This document shows, piece by piece, positions 8,763 through 18,002 of a stretch of DNA of 64,000 bases. The position numbers and the translations under genes were made by a program. Source of the stretch: an uncultured Oscillospiraceae bacterium (GTDB lineage: Bacteria > Bacillota > Clostridia > Oscillospirales > Oscillospiraceae); contig CALWXC010000001.1 in the NCBI GenBank assembly GCA_944385415.1, positions 165,888-229,887 on the forward strand, in the 5' to 3' direction. Positions within the stretch are counted from its first letter, which is position 1. Each line of letters opens with the position of its first letter. The notes beneath the pieces were generated by a model. It was not told the origin of the DNA, did no database searches, and saw nothing but the letters and a program-made list of their open reading frames with translations.

Positions 8763-9042
8763 AAAAGTTTTACTCGATTTTTTCTGTAGGGCAACTTACC
8801 ACCGGTGTGTCTGCGGGCGTCGCCGGGCCTTTTGCGCCATAGCTGCGGCTCAGCTTCTTGCCATACATCCAGTATGGCGACAAAGCTGGGCCTTGCTCTG
8901 ACACAAAATTCCTCGCCGACACCTCTTGCCAACCGGCGGCGCGTTGCCCAAATCGCGGTTTCCAAAGGCAGCGCCTCTGGTCGCGCCTCGCAAGGCGCGA
9001 AACTCCCGCTGGCCGCAGCCAGCGAAACACCCCATCGTCCAT
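8763..9042 (+). repeat. 3'-hairpin element family, copy 1 (long variant, truncated)
   Basis: Begins with the family's gene-proximal end AAAAGTTTTACTCGA, carries the roughly 170-bp insert found only in long variants (also at 26640-26815 and, shortened, 52930-53065), then the CGCTGGCCGCAGCCAGCG hairpin. It stops near 9042, before the usual GCGCCATC hairpin and terminator stem. It is the only copy not beside a gene 3' end: it lies upstream of the response regulator gene on the other strand. The rest of the 8722-9547 gap is repeats, and no gene is credible there. Confidence 0.8.
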
Positions 9043-9136
9043 AGTGCGGCACCTGTGTGTGCCGCCGCCGGTAGGCAGCAGCCATTTTCCACGGGCCGAT
9101 TGGTTCCGCTGTGCTGCACTGCCGACCACCACCAGC

Positions 9137-9205
9137 GTAGGGGCCGGCATCCCTGACGGCCCCGGACGGGGGCCGTGTGGGCGCGTCAAGGATGCCGCGC
9201 CCTAC
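9137..9205. repeat. GTAGG...CCTAC palindrome, copy 2
   Basis: A roughly 70-bp unit: GTAGGGGCCGGCATCC at the left, GGATGCCGCGCCCTAC at the right, with inner arms CTGACGG and CGTCAAGG. The whole unit folds as one hairpin. It is followed at 9223 by a GTAGGGGCCGATGTCC fragment that recurs near 45532. Fragments of related units (GCACCTGTGTGTGCCGCC) lie at 9046-9120. Confidence 0.8.
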
Positions 9206-9327
9206 GAATGATGTGTTGCACCATGTAGGGGCCGATGTCCACAGAAGGTGAATTGGCCCAACGGGCCAAGAGAAACCGCCCTGGGGCGTCGGCCCGCACA
9301 CTGCACCATCGATCAACGGGTCAAAAT

Positions 9328-9536
9328 AAGGCCGCCGTCCGCCACCCCGTGAGGGGGTGGGGACGGCGGCCTTACGGCTACGCCGTGGGGATTGCGCCAT
9401 CTGCGGATGGCGCTTTGGGACGATAGGGGGATTTCGCTGGCTGCGGCCAGCGGGTATTTCGCCCCGTGCGCGGGGCGACCAAAGGCTCTGCCTTTGGAAA
9501 CCGCGAGCTTTTGAAAAAGCTCGACCAAAACTTTTA
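9328..9536 (-). repeat. 3'-hairpin element family, copy 2 (downstream of 2Fe-2S subunit gene)
   Basis: Read on the minus strand from the gene end: AAAAGTTTTGGTCGAGC, hairpin GAGCTTTTTCAAAAGCTC, CCAAAGGCAGAGCCTTTGG hairpin, CGCCCCGCGCACGGGGCG hairpin, CGCTGGCCGCAGCCAGCG hairpin, GCGCCATCCGCAGATGGCGC hairpin, and a final long GGCCGCCGTCC stem followed by TTATTTT. The final stem is a credible intrinsic terminator. It ends 11 bp from the stop codon at 9548. Confidence 0.85.
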
Positions 9537-9547
9537 TCTTTGGGTGC

Positions 9548-10045
9548 TTACTCGGCGGGGAGCTCCTTACCGAGACGGCGGTACATGGTCTTTTTCACCG
9601 CCTGCAGGATATTCTGATATCCCGTACAACGGCACAGGTGGCCCGACAGCAGCTTTCTCAATTCCTCATCGCTGTACAGCTTGCCGCTCTCGAGAATTTC
9701 CACCGCCGTCATAATAAAGCCCGGCGTACAGAAGCCGCACTGAATGGCCGCTTCATCCACAAAGGCCTGTTGAATATCGCTCAATTCACCATTGGGCCCC
9801 AGCAGGCTTTCCAGCGTCCGGACGTGCTTTCCGTCCGCCCAAACCGCCATATAGATGCAGGAGTTGAAGCACTCGCCGTCAATGATGACGTTGCACGCGC
9901 CGCACTCGCCCACCTCGCAGCCCTTTTTCACCGAGGTCATCCGGTAGTCGTTGCGCAGCACGTCCGTCAGAGACGCCCGCACGTCCACCATGGTTTCCAC
10001 GTCCTTGCCGTTGAGGTTCCAGTGGATCAGCTTATATTGTGCCAT
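9548..10045 (-). CDS. xdhC: molybdenum hydroxylase 2Fe-2S subunit (XdhC/CoxS-like)
   Basis: Small iron-sulfur subunit of a xanthine dehydrogenase-type enzyme, 165 aa, passing electrons from the molybdenum site to FAD. The plant-type cluster ligands are C43, C48, C51 and C63 (GCEVGECGACNVIIDG). The second cluster has C102, C105, C137 and C139 (QCGFC and CRC). Its ATG overlaps the stop of the FAD subunit gene (TAATG), so translation is coupled. It is last of the three-gene operon xdhA-xdhB-xdhC. The true substrate could be xanthine, a related purine or another N-heterocycle. Confidence 0.93.
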   Translation of the reverse strand: MAQYKLIHWNLNGKDVETMVDVRASLTDVLRNDYRMTSVKKGCEVGECGACNVIIDGECFNSCIYMAVWADGKHVRTLESLLGPNGELSDIQQAFVDEAAIQCGFCTPGFIMTAVEILESGKLYSDEELRKLLSGHLCRCTGYQNILQAVKKTMYRRLGKELPAE

Positions 10046-10926
10046 TACAACGCACCTCCCGCCAGTTCAATGGATTTCTGCAATGCCCGCTTGGCCAGTT
10101 CCACCGCGATATGCTGCCGGAAGGCTTTGGAGGCGCGCCAGCTGTCTCTGGGGTTGATATCCTCCAGAACCGCCTGGCCGAAGGCTTCCACAACCTCTGC
10201 GGAAACCGCTTTGCCCTTGGCCAGCGCTTCCGCCGTGGGGCACCGCATGGGCACCGGGCCCGCCACGCCGTAGGCAATGCGCACGTCCTCCAGGGTCTTC
10301 TTGTCTGCGGACAGCTTCACATTGACCGAGCAGCCCGTGGTGGCGATATCCATGGCGTTGCGCATGGCGTACTTGATATAGTGGCCCTGATAGCCCGCAT
10401 AGGCTTCCTTGGGAATCAGAATGGCCGTCTGAATCTCGTCGGGATGCAGGTCCACCACACCGGCCTTGATGTAGAAGTCCCGGATGGGCAGACGGCGGAC
10501 GCCGTCCTTGCCCGTCAGCTCCACAATGGCGTCCCAGGCCAGCAGCGTGGAAGCGGAATCGGCGGAGGTGACGCCGTTGCAGGTGTTGCCGCCGATGGTG
10601 CCGATGTTGCGGATCTGCGGGCCGCCCACCTGGTCCACAGCTTCGCCCAGCACGTTGATGTGCTCCTGAATAATGGGGCTCTTGGTGATGTGGGAAAAGC
10701 TGGTCAGAGAACCGATGCGGATGGTGCCGTCGTCCTCCATCGTCACACCCCGGAGGGCGTCGATGCCGTAAATGCTGAGGAGTTCGCAGCCGGCCAGTTT
10801 GCCCTCGCGCATCTTAATGAGCACGTCGGAGCCGCCGGCAATGATATGGGCGTCCGGATGTTCCAGCCGCAGGGAGACGGCTTCCCCGACGCTCTGAGCT
10901 TCATAGAGCGCTTTGATATCGTACAT
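10045..10926 (-). CDS. xdhB: molybdenum hydroxylase FAD-binding subunit (XdhB/CoxM-like)
   Basis: Medium, FAD-binding subunit, 293 aa, typical length. FAD motifs AHIIAGGSDVLIKM (near residue 30) and IRNIGTIGGNTCNG (near 105) are intact, followed by the CO-dehydrogenase flavoprotein C-terminal domain. AAAGGAGG lies 9-10 nt upstream of the ATG. It sits 15 bp after the Mo subunit gene and overlaps the 2Fe-2S gene. Gene letters follow E. coli xdhABC order and are assigned by subunit type, not by proven substrate. Confidence 0.93.
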   Translation of the reverse strand: MYDIKALYEAQSVGEAVSLRLEHPDAHIIAGGSDVLIKMREGKLAGCELLSIYGIDALRGVTMEDDGTIRIGSLTSFSHITKSPIIQEHINVLGEAVDQVGGPQIRNIGTIGGNTCNGVTSADSASTLLAWDAIVELTGKDGVRRLPIRDFYIKAGVVDLHPDEIQTAILIPKEAYAGYQGHYIKYAMRNAMDIATTGCSVNVKLSADKKTLEDVRIAYGVAGPVPMRCPTAEALAKGKAVSAEVVEAFGQAVLEDINPRDSWRASKAFRQHIAVELAKRALQKSIELAGGAL

Positions 10927-10941
10927 GTGCAGGGGCCTCCT

Positions 10942-13224
10942 TTACAGCAGACCGGCTTCGGTGAAGCGGTCGAACAGAATGTGGGGCGTCACCGGGGCGC
11001 GGTCCACGGCCACGCCGGTGGCGTTGAGAATGGCGTTGCGGATGGCCGGCGCACCGGAACAGGCCGGGGGTTCGCCCAGGGCTTTCGTGCCGTAGGGGCT
11101 GGTGGGCTCGGCGTTTTCCACAAAGTCCACGGTCAAGTCGGGATGATCCATAAAGGTGGACAGCTTGTAGTCTAACAGATTGTTGTTCAGGGGCTTGCCG
11201 GTCTTGGCGTCGAACTTCAGTTCCTCGCTGAGTCCGTAGCCGATGGCCATGGACATGCCGCCGTGGACCTGAGCCTCGGCCAGCTGAGGATTGATCAGGG
11301 TGCCGCAGTCGTGGACGTTGACCAGATTCAGCAGCTTGACCTTGCACAGGGGAATGTCCACCTCCACCTCGGCAAAGCTGCATCCAAAGGAATAGGCGTT
11401 GTTCTTGATCTGATAGGTGCTCTCAGCGGTGAGATGCTCGCTGTGCTCCAGAGAGTAGAGGGCTTCCGTCGCCAGTTCGCCCAACGTCATCAGCTCCCGG
11501 CCGTCGGAGGTCCGGACGATCTTGCCGTCCCGGAGATCCAGCAGGGAAACGTCCTGCCGGGTCAGCTCCTTGGCATAGCGGAGAATCCGCTCCTTGAGGA
11601 GGGTGGCCGTCTGCTTGATGGCGAAACCGCCGATGTACGTTTGACGGGACGCATAGGCGCCGGTACCGAAGGGCGTCACGTCGGTGTCCTGGGTGGAAAC
11701 CGGGTGGACATCTTCCACGGGGATGCCCAAGGCTTCGGCGGCCATCTGGGCAAAGGCCGTGTCACAGCCCTGGCCGATTTCCGTCTCACCGGTCTGCATC
11801 TGGATGGAACCGTCCTGGTTCAGCACCATGCGGCAGGAGCTGGACTCCAGGGAGATGGGCCACACGGCGGTGTTGTACCAGAAGAGCGCCATACCCACGC
11901 CCCGGCGGACCGGGCCGGTCTGGTTGGCGTATTCCTTTTGCTTGCGGCGGAAGTCGGAAAGCATGAGACCCTTGTCCATGACCTGATTGAAGGTGTCATA
12001 GTAGTTCTCGTTCTTGGAGAAACCGTCCACATAGCCCTGGGGCATGACGTGGGAGCGGCGGAAGTCGATGGGGTCGGCGCCGATGGCCTTGCACACATCG
12101 TCAATGTGGGCCTCTCCGGCAAACATGGCCTGGGGGATACCATAGCCGCGCATGGCGCCGGCGGCGGGCCGGTTGGTGTAGACGGTGTAGGAATCACATT
12201 CCACATTGTCGCAGGGATACAGCTGGGGGAATGCGTTCATACCCTTGGCGTTGACGCCGTGGCCGTGGGAGGCATATGCGCCCTGATTGGAGAAGCATTC
12301 CAGCTTCCGGGCGGCAAAGGTGCCGTCGGGCCGGACCCAGGAGATGATATGGGAGCGGATGGCGTGGCGGACGCGGTTGGAGACGAAGGTCTCCTCACGG
12401 GAGCAGTCGATCTTGACGAGACGGCCGCCCAGCATATAGGTCAGCCAGGCGCACAGAGGCTCGTAAAGGGCGTCCTGCTTGTTGCCGAAGCCGCCGCCGA
12501 TGTAGGGTTTGACAATGCGGACCTTGCCCCAGGGGATATTCAGGGCCTGACCGATGACGCGGCGAACGATGTGGGGAATCTGGGTGGAGGAGGTGACAAT
12601 AATACGGCCCGCCTCCATCTGGGCGTAACAGATGTGGTTTTCGATGTGACAGTGCTGGACCGTGGGGGTGTCGTACCAGCCTTCCACTTTGATGAGGCCC
12701 GGTTCCTGGATGGCCTTCTCATAGTCGCCCTTGCGGACGCTGGTGTGACCCAGGATGTTGCCGGGGAAATTCTCCTGAATCTGAGGGGCGTCGGGCTTCA
12801 TGGCCTCCTGCACATCCAGGACAAAGGGGAGTTCCTCATATTCCACGCGGATGGCCCGTTCGGCCTGAGCGGCGGCCACTTCGTTTTCGGCCACCACCAC
12901 ACAGACATCGTCGCCGTAATAGCGGACGTGGCGGTTGAGCAGCAGACGGTCGGCCACATCCTGATGATGGGGGTCCGTGGACCAGGGGTGACCGGCGGTG
13001 GGGAAGGGGACATCGGGAACGTCGAAGCAGGTAAACACCTTCACCACGCCGGGGATAGCTTCGGCGGCGGCGGTATCGACGGATTTGACAAAGCCGTGGG
13101 CGATCTCGGAATGTTTGATCCGGGCCACCAGCGCCGACTTGTCACACAGATCGTCGGTGTACTTGGCACGGCCGGTGGCCTTGTCGTAGGCATCGACGCG
13201 GGTGACAGATTTGCCTACTACCAT
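10942..13224 (-). CDS. xdhA: molybdenum hydroxylase Mo-binding subunit (XdhA-like)
   Basis: Large catalytic subunit, 760 aa, binding the molybdopterin cofactor. An N-terminal a/b hammerhead domain is followed by the Mo-binding region with GGGFGNKQ (near 250), GQGCDT (near 480), GTGAYASRQT (near 510) and, at the C-terminus, the catalytic-glutamate motif KALGEPP. ATG at 13224 follows AAGGAGGG. The operon promoter is about 60 bp upstream. Together with xdhB and xdhC it forms a cytoplasmic heterotrimer that hydroxylates an aromatic heterocycle. A second, differently built Mo hydroxylase lies at 14059. Confidence 0.93.
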   Translation of the reverse strand: MVVGKSVTRVDAYDKATGRAKYTDDLCDKSALVARIKHSEIAHGFVKSVDTAAAEAIPGVVKVFTCFDVPDVPFPTAGHPWSTDPHHQDVADRLLLNRHVRYYGDDVCVVVAENEVAAAQAERAIRVEYEELPFVLDVQEAMKPDAPQIQENFPGNILGHTSVRKGDYEKAIQEPGLIKVEGWYDTPTVQHCHIENHICYAQMEAGRIIVTSSTQIPHIVRRVIGQALNIPWGKVRIVKPYIGGGFGNKQDALYEPLCAWLTYMLGGRLVKIDCSREETFVSNRVRHAIRSHIISWVRPDGTFAARKLECFSNQGAYASHGHGVNAKGMNAFPQLYPCDNVECDSYTVYTNRPAAGAMRGYGIPQAMFAGEAHIDDVCKAIGADPIDFRRSHVMPQGYVDGFSKNENYYDTFNQVMDKGLMLSDFRRKQKEYANQTGPVRRGVGMALFWYNTAVWPISLESSSCRMVLNQDGSIQMQTGETEIGQGCDTAFAQMAAEALGIPVEDVHPVSTQDTDVTPFGTGAYASRQTYIGGFAIKQTATLLKERILRYAKELTRQDVSLLDLRDGKIVRTSDGRELMTLGELATEALYSLEHSEHLTAESTYQIKNNAYSFGCSFAEVEVDIPLCKVKLLNLVNVHDCGTLINPQLAEAQVHGGMSMAIGYGLSEELKFDAKTGKPLNNNLLDYKLSTFMDHPDLTVDFVENAEPTSPYGTKALGEPPACSGAPAIRNAILNATGVAVDRAPVTPHILFDRFTEAGLL

Positions 13225-13280
13225 GGGTTAGCCCTCCTTAATGTATAAAAAGTGACAGGGTTTTTACTTCTGTATCAAAA

Positions 13281-13308
13281 ATTATACCATAGTTTTGAGA
13301 CAGAAAAA
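13281..13308 (-). promoter_or_regulatory. promoter of xdhABC-like operon
   Basis: A perfect TATAAT on the minus strand (13281-13286) lies about 60 bp before the Mo subunit start. The -35 region (T-rich, around 13304-13309) is poor, so an activator may be needed. It is back to back with the plus-strand promoter at 13352. Confidence 0.55.
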
Positions 13309-13351
13309 AGGTACAGGGTAATATTTTAAAAAGAATAATGGTGTCCTGCCG

Positions 13352-13380
13352 TTGCGTCACCCGGTTTTTTTGGATATACT
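13352..13380 (+). promoter_or_regulatory. promoter of MocA-like nucleotidyltransferase gene
   Basis: TTGCGT (13352-13357), 17 bp, TATACT (13375-13380). The predicted start of transcription near 13386 lies downstream of the longer possible start codon at 13352. This supports translation from TTG at 13403. Confidence 0.6.
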
Positions 13381-13402
13381 ACGGGCAAAGGAGGCGGTAT
13401 TT

Positions 13403-13987
13403 TTGGAATCCTTACGTGTAGGATGCCTGCTGATGGCGGCGGGCAGCGGCAGCCGGTTCGGCGGCTGCAAATTGCAGGCGGAGTTGGATGGAAAGACGCT
13501 GCTGGAGCGGGCGTTGGAGACGATTCCCGACGGGGTCTTTGCAAAAACCGTGGTGGTCACCTCGCCGGAGCTGGCCGGGTATGTGGAGGGATATCCGGCG
13601 GAGGTCTGCATCAATGACCGGCCGGAGGAGGGCTTGAGCCGCACGGTGCGGCTGGGTACGGAACAGCTGATGGACTGTGACGGCATTTTATATCTGGTCA
13701 GTGACCAGCCGTTGTTGGTGCCCAGTACGGTGGGCCGGATTGTGTCGGCGTGGCGGCAGCAGCCGGAGCGGATCGCCGCTGCTTGTCATGGCGGACGGCG
13801 GGGGAATCCGTGCTTGTTTCCTAAAAAGCTGTATGGAGAATTGTGCAACCTGACGGGGGATACCGGCGGCAGCGCTGTGATTAAAGCACACGAGGAGTTG
13901 CTGCTGCCGGTGGAAACCGACGAACGGGAATTGACGGACGTGGATACGCCGGAGATGCTGCGCGTCTTAGAAGAAGAAAAAAAATAA
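13403..13987 (+). CDS. molybdenum cofactor nucleotidyltransferase (MocA/MobA-like)
   Basis: NTP-transferase-like protein of 194 aa, with the N-terminal loop LLMAAGSGSRFGGCK that binds CTP/GTP and the metal-binding segment YLVSDQPLLV near residue 95. This family attaches CMP or GMP to molybdopterin. Between two xanthine-dehydrogenase-type genes, the CMP-forming MocA role is the likely one. The start is taken as TTG 13403 because AAAGGAGG lies 8 nt before it. Its stop overlaps a bidirectional terminator. Confidence 0.85.
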   Translation: MESLRVGCLLMAAGSGSRFGGCKLQAELDGKTLLERALETIPDGVFAKTVVVTSPELAGYVEGYPAEVCINDRPEEGLSRTVRLGTEQLMDCDGILYLVSDQPLLVPSTVGRIVSAWRQQPERIAAACHGGRRGNPCLFPKKLYGELCNLTGDTGGSAVIKAHEELLLPVETDERELTDVDTPEMLRVLEEEKK

Positions 13988-14028
13988 AAGTTTTACTCGA
14001 TTTTTTAAAAAAATCGAGTAAAACTTTT
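13986..14028. terminator. bidirectional terminator; minimal copy of the 3'-hairpin element family (copy 3)
   Basis: A perfect palindrome of about 43 bp, AAAAGTTTTACTCGA plus T/A run mirrored as TCGAGTAAAACTTTT, lies between two convergent genes and overlaps the stop of the nucleotidyltransferase gene. It is the gene-proximal tip of the larger elements standing alone, and would terminate transcription from both sides. Confidence 0.8.
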
Positions 14029-14058
14029 AATGTTTAGTGCCGTGCGAGATTTTGGCGC

Positions 14059-16611
14059 TTACTTCTTACGGGAATACGGCGTATTCTCCAAGGGCAGAGA
14101 GGTCCGGAACTGGCCGTCCAGTCGATAATAGGCGTCGGCAATGGCCGGAGCCGTGGGGATAGACGTAATCTCACCGATACCAATAGCGCCCTTGGCCAGC
14201 TTCAGGCCCGGCTTTTCCACCAGAATGGCCTTGACCGTGGGAATCTTATCGGCTTTGAACAGGCCCAGCGTACCGAATTTGGCCGTAGGACGGCAGTCCA
14301 CCACGGGAAACTGCTCCGTCAGCGCGAAGCCCAGGGACATGACCACGCCCCCCTCGATCTGGCCCTCGCAGGCCTTGGGGTTCACGGCCTTGCCCACGTC
14401 GTGGGCTGCAATGATGGCATCCACCTTGCCGTCCTCTTTCAGCAGACAAACCTGGGTGGCGTAGCCATAGGCAACGTGGCTCACGGGGTTGGGCACGTCC
14501 GCGCCCAGAGGGTCCGTCTTGGCCAGGTACATGCCGAAGTACTCCTTGCCGTTGAGAGTTTCCAACGGCTGGTCGCCCAACGCCTCTTTCAGCTGGGTAG
14601 CCGCCCGCAGGCAGGCTTCACCGGTGACCAGCGTCTGACGGGAGCCGGAGGTGGTGCCGGAGTCGGGAGCGTTAAAGGTGCTGGCCCGCTCATAGACCAC
14701 CTGATCCCGCCGCAGGCCCGTGGTGTCACAAACCATCTGCGTCAGAACGGTGCCCAAACCCTGGCCGATGCAGGAGGCGCCGGCGTTGATGTGGACCTTG
14801 CCGTCGATGACGTTCAGCAGCACACGGCCCGTGTCGGGGATGCCCACGCCGACACCGGCGTTCTTCATGGCACAGGCGATACCGGCATAGGGCGTGCTCT
14901 CATAGTAGGGCTTCACCGCCAGCAGCGTCTCCACCAGACCGGTGGACTCGTCCACAATCTGGCCGTTGGGCAGCTCCTGGCCCGGCCGGATGGCGTTGCG
15001 GAACCGGATTTCCCAGGGGCTGATGCCCACCAGATCGGCCATCTTGTTCAGCAGGCTTTCAATGGCGAAGCAGGACTGGGTGACGCCGAAGCCGCGGAAC
15101 GCGCCGGAGGGCGGGTTGTTGGTGTAGTAGGCGTAGCCGTCAATCTGGAAGTTCTGATAGTTGTAGGGACCGGCGGCGTGAGTGCAGGCGCGCTCCAAAA
15201 CGGGGCCGCCCAGGGACGCATACGCGCCGGTATCGGCGATAATGTTGGCCGCCACACCCTGGATAATGCCGTTTTCGTCGCAGCCCAATGCAAATTCCAT
15301 TTCCATGGGGTGGCGCTTGGGGTGAATCAGCAGGCTTTCGGCACGGGTCAGCTTCACCTTGACGGGCCGTTTCGTTAGATAGGCAACCAGAGCCGCATGG
15401 TGCTGGACCGTCACATCCTCCTTGCCGCCGAAGCCGCCGCCCACCAGGGCGTTCTGGACCTTCACCAGCTCGGCAGGCAGACCCAGCATCCGCATGGTCT
15501 CATGCTGGGTGTCGTAGACGCCCTGGTCCGTGGAAATGACCATGACGCCGTCGCCGTCCGGGTAGGCCACGGCGCATTCCGGCTCCAGGAAGGCGTGTTC
15601 CGTAAACGGGGTGGAGAACCGCTCCGTCAGTACATATTTGGACTTGGCAATGGCAAACGCCGCGTTACCGCGTTGGATGTGCTTGTGGGCCAGCAGATTG
15701 CCCTCCCGATGGACCAGGGGCGCGTCGGGGGCCATGGCCTCCTGGGGAGAGCGGACCATGGGCAGCTCTTCATATTCGATCTTGACCAGCTTTTTCGCCT
15801 CGGCCAGAATCTCTTGGGTCTCGGCGGCTACGATGCAAATGGCGTCGCCCAAATAATGGGTGATATCGCCCACAGCAATCATGGTGTCCCAGTCGTGGAC
15901 CAGATGGCCCACCTTGTTCATACCGGGGATATCTTCGGCGGTGAACACGCCCACTACGCCGGGCAGGGCTTTGGCTTCCGCCGTATCGATGGACAGCACT
16001 CTGGCACGGGGGTAGGCGCTGCGGACGGCGCTGGCATAGATCATACCGTCCAAATAGATGTCGTCGGGGTACTGACCGGTACCCAGGACCTTTTCCGCCG
16101 CGTCCACGCGGTGGACATGGCTGCCCACGTTCCAGTCGTCGGGGGCCTGGGGGACAGACCCGTTGCGCAGATACTCGGCGGCCAGCAAAATGGCTTTGAT
16201 GATCTTCACATAGCCTGTACAGCGGCAGATATTGGTACGGATGGCGAAAGCGGCTTCTTCCTCCGTGGGGTTGGGGTTGGAATCCAGCAGGGCCTTGGCG
16301 CTCATGACCATGCCGGGGATGCAGAAGCCGCACTGGACCGCGCCGGCCTCGGCAAAGGCGGCGGTGTAGACCTCTTTTTCAAAGGGGGAAAGGCCCTCAA
16401 CGGTGAGGACGTGTTTTCCCTCCAGCTTGGCGGTGGTGGGAACGCAGGCCCGGGTGGGCTTGCCGTCCACCAGAACGGTGCAGGTGCCGCAGGCGCCCTC
16501 GCTGCATCCGTCCTTGACGGACGTCAGGCGCAGCTCATCCCGCAGAAAACGGATGAGTTTTTCATTGCCGGAGGCGTGGACCTCCGTGCCATTGACGAAA
16601 AATGTTGCCAT
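14059..16611 (-). CDS. fused 2Fe-2S / molybdopterin hydroxylase (aldehyde oxidoreductase or xanthine dehydrogenase type)
   Basis: 850 aa, one chain combining the iron-sulfur subunit and the Mo subunit without an FAD domain, as in Desulfovibrio Mop and clostridial XdhD-type proteins. The N-terminus carries both 2Fe-2S sites (CSEGACGTCTVLVDGK; QCGFC and CRC). The hammerhead domain follows from about residue 165, then the Mo domain with GGGFGGKEDV, GQGLGTVL, SGSRQT and the catalytic-glutamate motif GAIGIGEI near the C-terminus. The start at 16611 follows GAGAGG by about 9 nt; a frame open to 16830 has no other good start. Its own promoter (16697-16725) makes it a separate unit from xdhABC. Substrate unknown. 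The electron acceptor must be another protein, as there is no FAD domain. Confidence 0.9.
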   Translation of the reverse strand: MATFFVNGTEVHASGNEKLIRFLRDELRLTSVKDGCSEGACGTCTVLVDGKPTRACVPTTAKLEGKHVLTVEGLSPFEKEVYTAAFAEAGAVQCGFCIPGMVMSAKALLDSNPNPTEEEAAFAIRTNICRCTGYVKIIKAILLAAEYLRNGSVPQAPDDWNVGSHVHRVDAAEKVLGTGQYPDDIYLDGMIYASAVRSAYPRARVLSIDTAEAKALPGVVGVFTAEDIPGMNKVGHLVHDWDTMIAVGDITHYLGDAICIVAAETQEILAEAKKLVKIEYEELPMVRSPQEAMAPDAPLVHREGNLLAHKHIQRGNAAFAIAKSKYVLTERFSTPFTEHAFLEPECAVAYPDGDGVMVISTDQGVYDTQHETMRMLGLPAELVKVQNALVGGGFGGKEDVTVQHHAALVAYLTKRPVKVKLTRAESLLIHPKRHPMEMEFALGCDENGIIQGVAANIIADTGAYASLGGPVLERACTHAAGPYNYQNFQIDGYAYYTNNPPSGAFRGFGVTQSCFAIESLLNKMADLVGISPWEIRFRNAIRPGQELPNGQIVDESTGLVETLLAVKPYYESTPYAGIACAMKNAGVGVGIPDTGRVLLNVIDGKVHINAGASCIGQGLGTVLTQMVCDTTGLRRDQVVYERASTFNAPDSGTTSGSRQTLVTGEACLRAATQLKEALGDQPLETLNGKEYFGMYLAKTDPLGADVPNPVSHVAYGYATQVCLLKEDGKVDAIIAAHDVGKAVNPKACEGQIEGGVVMSLGFALTEQFPVVDCRPTAKFGTLGLFKADKIPTVKAILVEKPGLKLAKGAIGIGEITSIPTAPAIADAYYRLDGQFRTSLPLENTPYSRKK

Positions 16612-16696
16612 ATCAAACATCCTCTCAGGTACCCCCATGGGGGCGGTCTCATAGATCGTTGCGGATGCTAAAAAATTTTGTATTACCCTAAAAAAG

Positions 16697-16725
16697 ATTA
16701 TATACCCTTTTTGCAAAAAAGGCAA
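16697..16725 (-). promoter_or_regulatory. promoter of fused Mo hydroxylase gene
   Basis: TTGCCT (16720-16725), 17 bp, TATAAT (16697-16702) on the minus strand. The leader is about 80 nt. The rest of the 16612-16967 gap holds this promoter and the GAPDH promoter, with no credible small gene. Confidence 0.75.
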
Positions 16726-16842
16726 GAGGGGGCACTGTTTTTCGTCTGGAATTGTTAAAATAGTATGAATACTGCCAAACATATACAAATCGGTACGGTA
16801 GGAGCGATATTGTTTTATGGAAAATACCATGTGGGCAACCGC

Positions 16843-16871
16843 TTTACAGCAAAATCAAAATGGATTATAAT
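16843..16871 (+). promoter_or_regulatory. GAPDH promoter
   Basis: TTTACA (16843-16848), 17 bp, TATAAT (16866-16871). The untranslated leader is about 90 nt with no obvious riboswitch. A strong promoter suits a highly expressed glycolytic gene. Confidence 0.75.
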
Positions 16872-16967
16872 AATGGGGAACGAAAAGTCTAACTTTCCTG
16901 AACATTTGGTGTGCAGAAGTAGTCTTTTCTGATCCAAGTGTATGTATTGAATTGGAGGAAGTTACAA

Positions 16968-17984
16968 ATGTCTGTTAAAGTTGCGATCAATGGTTTTGGC
17001 CGTATCGGCCGTCTGGCTTTCCGTCAGATGTTCGGCGCTGAGGGCTTTGAGGTTGTTGCCATCAACGATCTGACCAGCCCCGCCATGCTGGCTCACCTGC
17101 TGAAGTACGACTCCACCCAGGGCAACTACGCTGCTCAGGGCCACGTTGTTGAGGCCGGCGAGGACCACATCGTTGTGGACGGCAAGAAGATCACCATCTA
17201 TGCCAAGGCCAACGCTGCCGAGCTGCCCTGGGGCGAGCTGGGTGTGGACGTTGTCCTGGAGTGCACCGGTTTCTATACTTCCAAGGCCAAGGCTCAGGCT
17301 CACATCGACGCCGGCGCCAAGAAGGTCGTTATCTCCGCTCCCGCCGGCAACGACCTGCCCACCATCGTTTACAACGTCAACCACAACACCCTGACCAAGG
17401 AAGACAACATCATCTCCGCTGCTTCCTGCACCACCAACTGCCTGGCTCCCATGGCTAAGGCTCTGAATGACCTGGCTTCCATCGAGTCCGGCATCATGTG
17501 CACCATCCACGCCTACACCGGCGATCAGATGATCCTGGACGGCCCCCAGAGAAAGGGCGACCTGCGCCGCTCCAGAGCTGGTGCTGTGAACATCGTTCCC
17601 AACTCCACCGGCGCTGCCAAGGCCATCGGTCTGGTTATCCCCGAGCTGAACGGCAAGCTGATCGGCGCTGCTCAGCGTGTTCCCACCCCCACCGGCTCCA
17701 CCACCATCCTGAACGCTGTCTGCGCCAAGGATGTCACCGTTGACGAGATCAACGCCGCTATGAAGGCTGCTGCTACCGAGTCTTTCGGCTACAACACCGA
17801 CGAGATCGTTTCCTCCGATGTGATCGGCATGCGTTACGGCTCCCTGTTCGATGCCACTCAGACCATGGTCTGCAAGTTGCCCGACGGCAAGACCCAGGTG
17901 CAGGTTGTTTCCTGGTACGACAACGAGAACTCCTACGTTTCTCAGATGGTCCGTACCATCAAGCACTTCTCCACCCTGCTGTAA
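16968..17984 (+). CDS. gap: type I glyceraldehyde-3-phosphate dehydrogenase
   Basis: Cytosolic NAD-dependent glycolytic enzyme, 338 aa, usual length. Rossmann motif [13 protein letters not shown] at residues 7-19; catalytic cysteine in SCTTNCLAP near 155; the conserved C-terminal [10 protein letters not shown]. The start at 16968 is set by TTGGAGGAAG upstream; an in-frame start 30 bp earlier lacks an RBS. Codon choice (many GCT, GTT and AAC/AAG codons) is visibly different from neighbours and typical of very highly expressed genes. Single-gene unit with its own promoter and terminator. Confidence 0.98.
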   Translation: MSVKVAINGFGRIGRLAFRQMFGAEGFEVVAINDLTSPAMLAHLLKYDSTQGNYAAQGHVVEAGEDHIVVDGKKITIYAKANAAELPWGELGVDVVLECTGFYTSKAKAQAHIDAGAKKVVISAPAGNDLPTIVYNVNHNTLTKEDNIISAASCTTNCLAPMAKALNDLASIESGIMCTIHAYTGDQMILDGPQRKGDLRRSRAGAVNIVPNSTGAAKAIGLVIPELNGKLIGAAQRVPTPTGSTTILNAVCAKDVTVDEINAAMKAAATESFGYNTDEIVSSDVIGMRYGSLFDATQTMVCKLPDGKTQVQVVSWYDNENSYVSQMVRTIKHFSTLL

Positions 17985-18002
17985 TTTCCCCCAAGCATAA
18001 CG

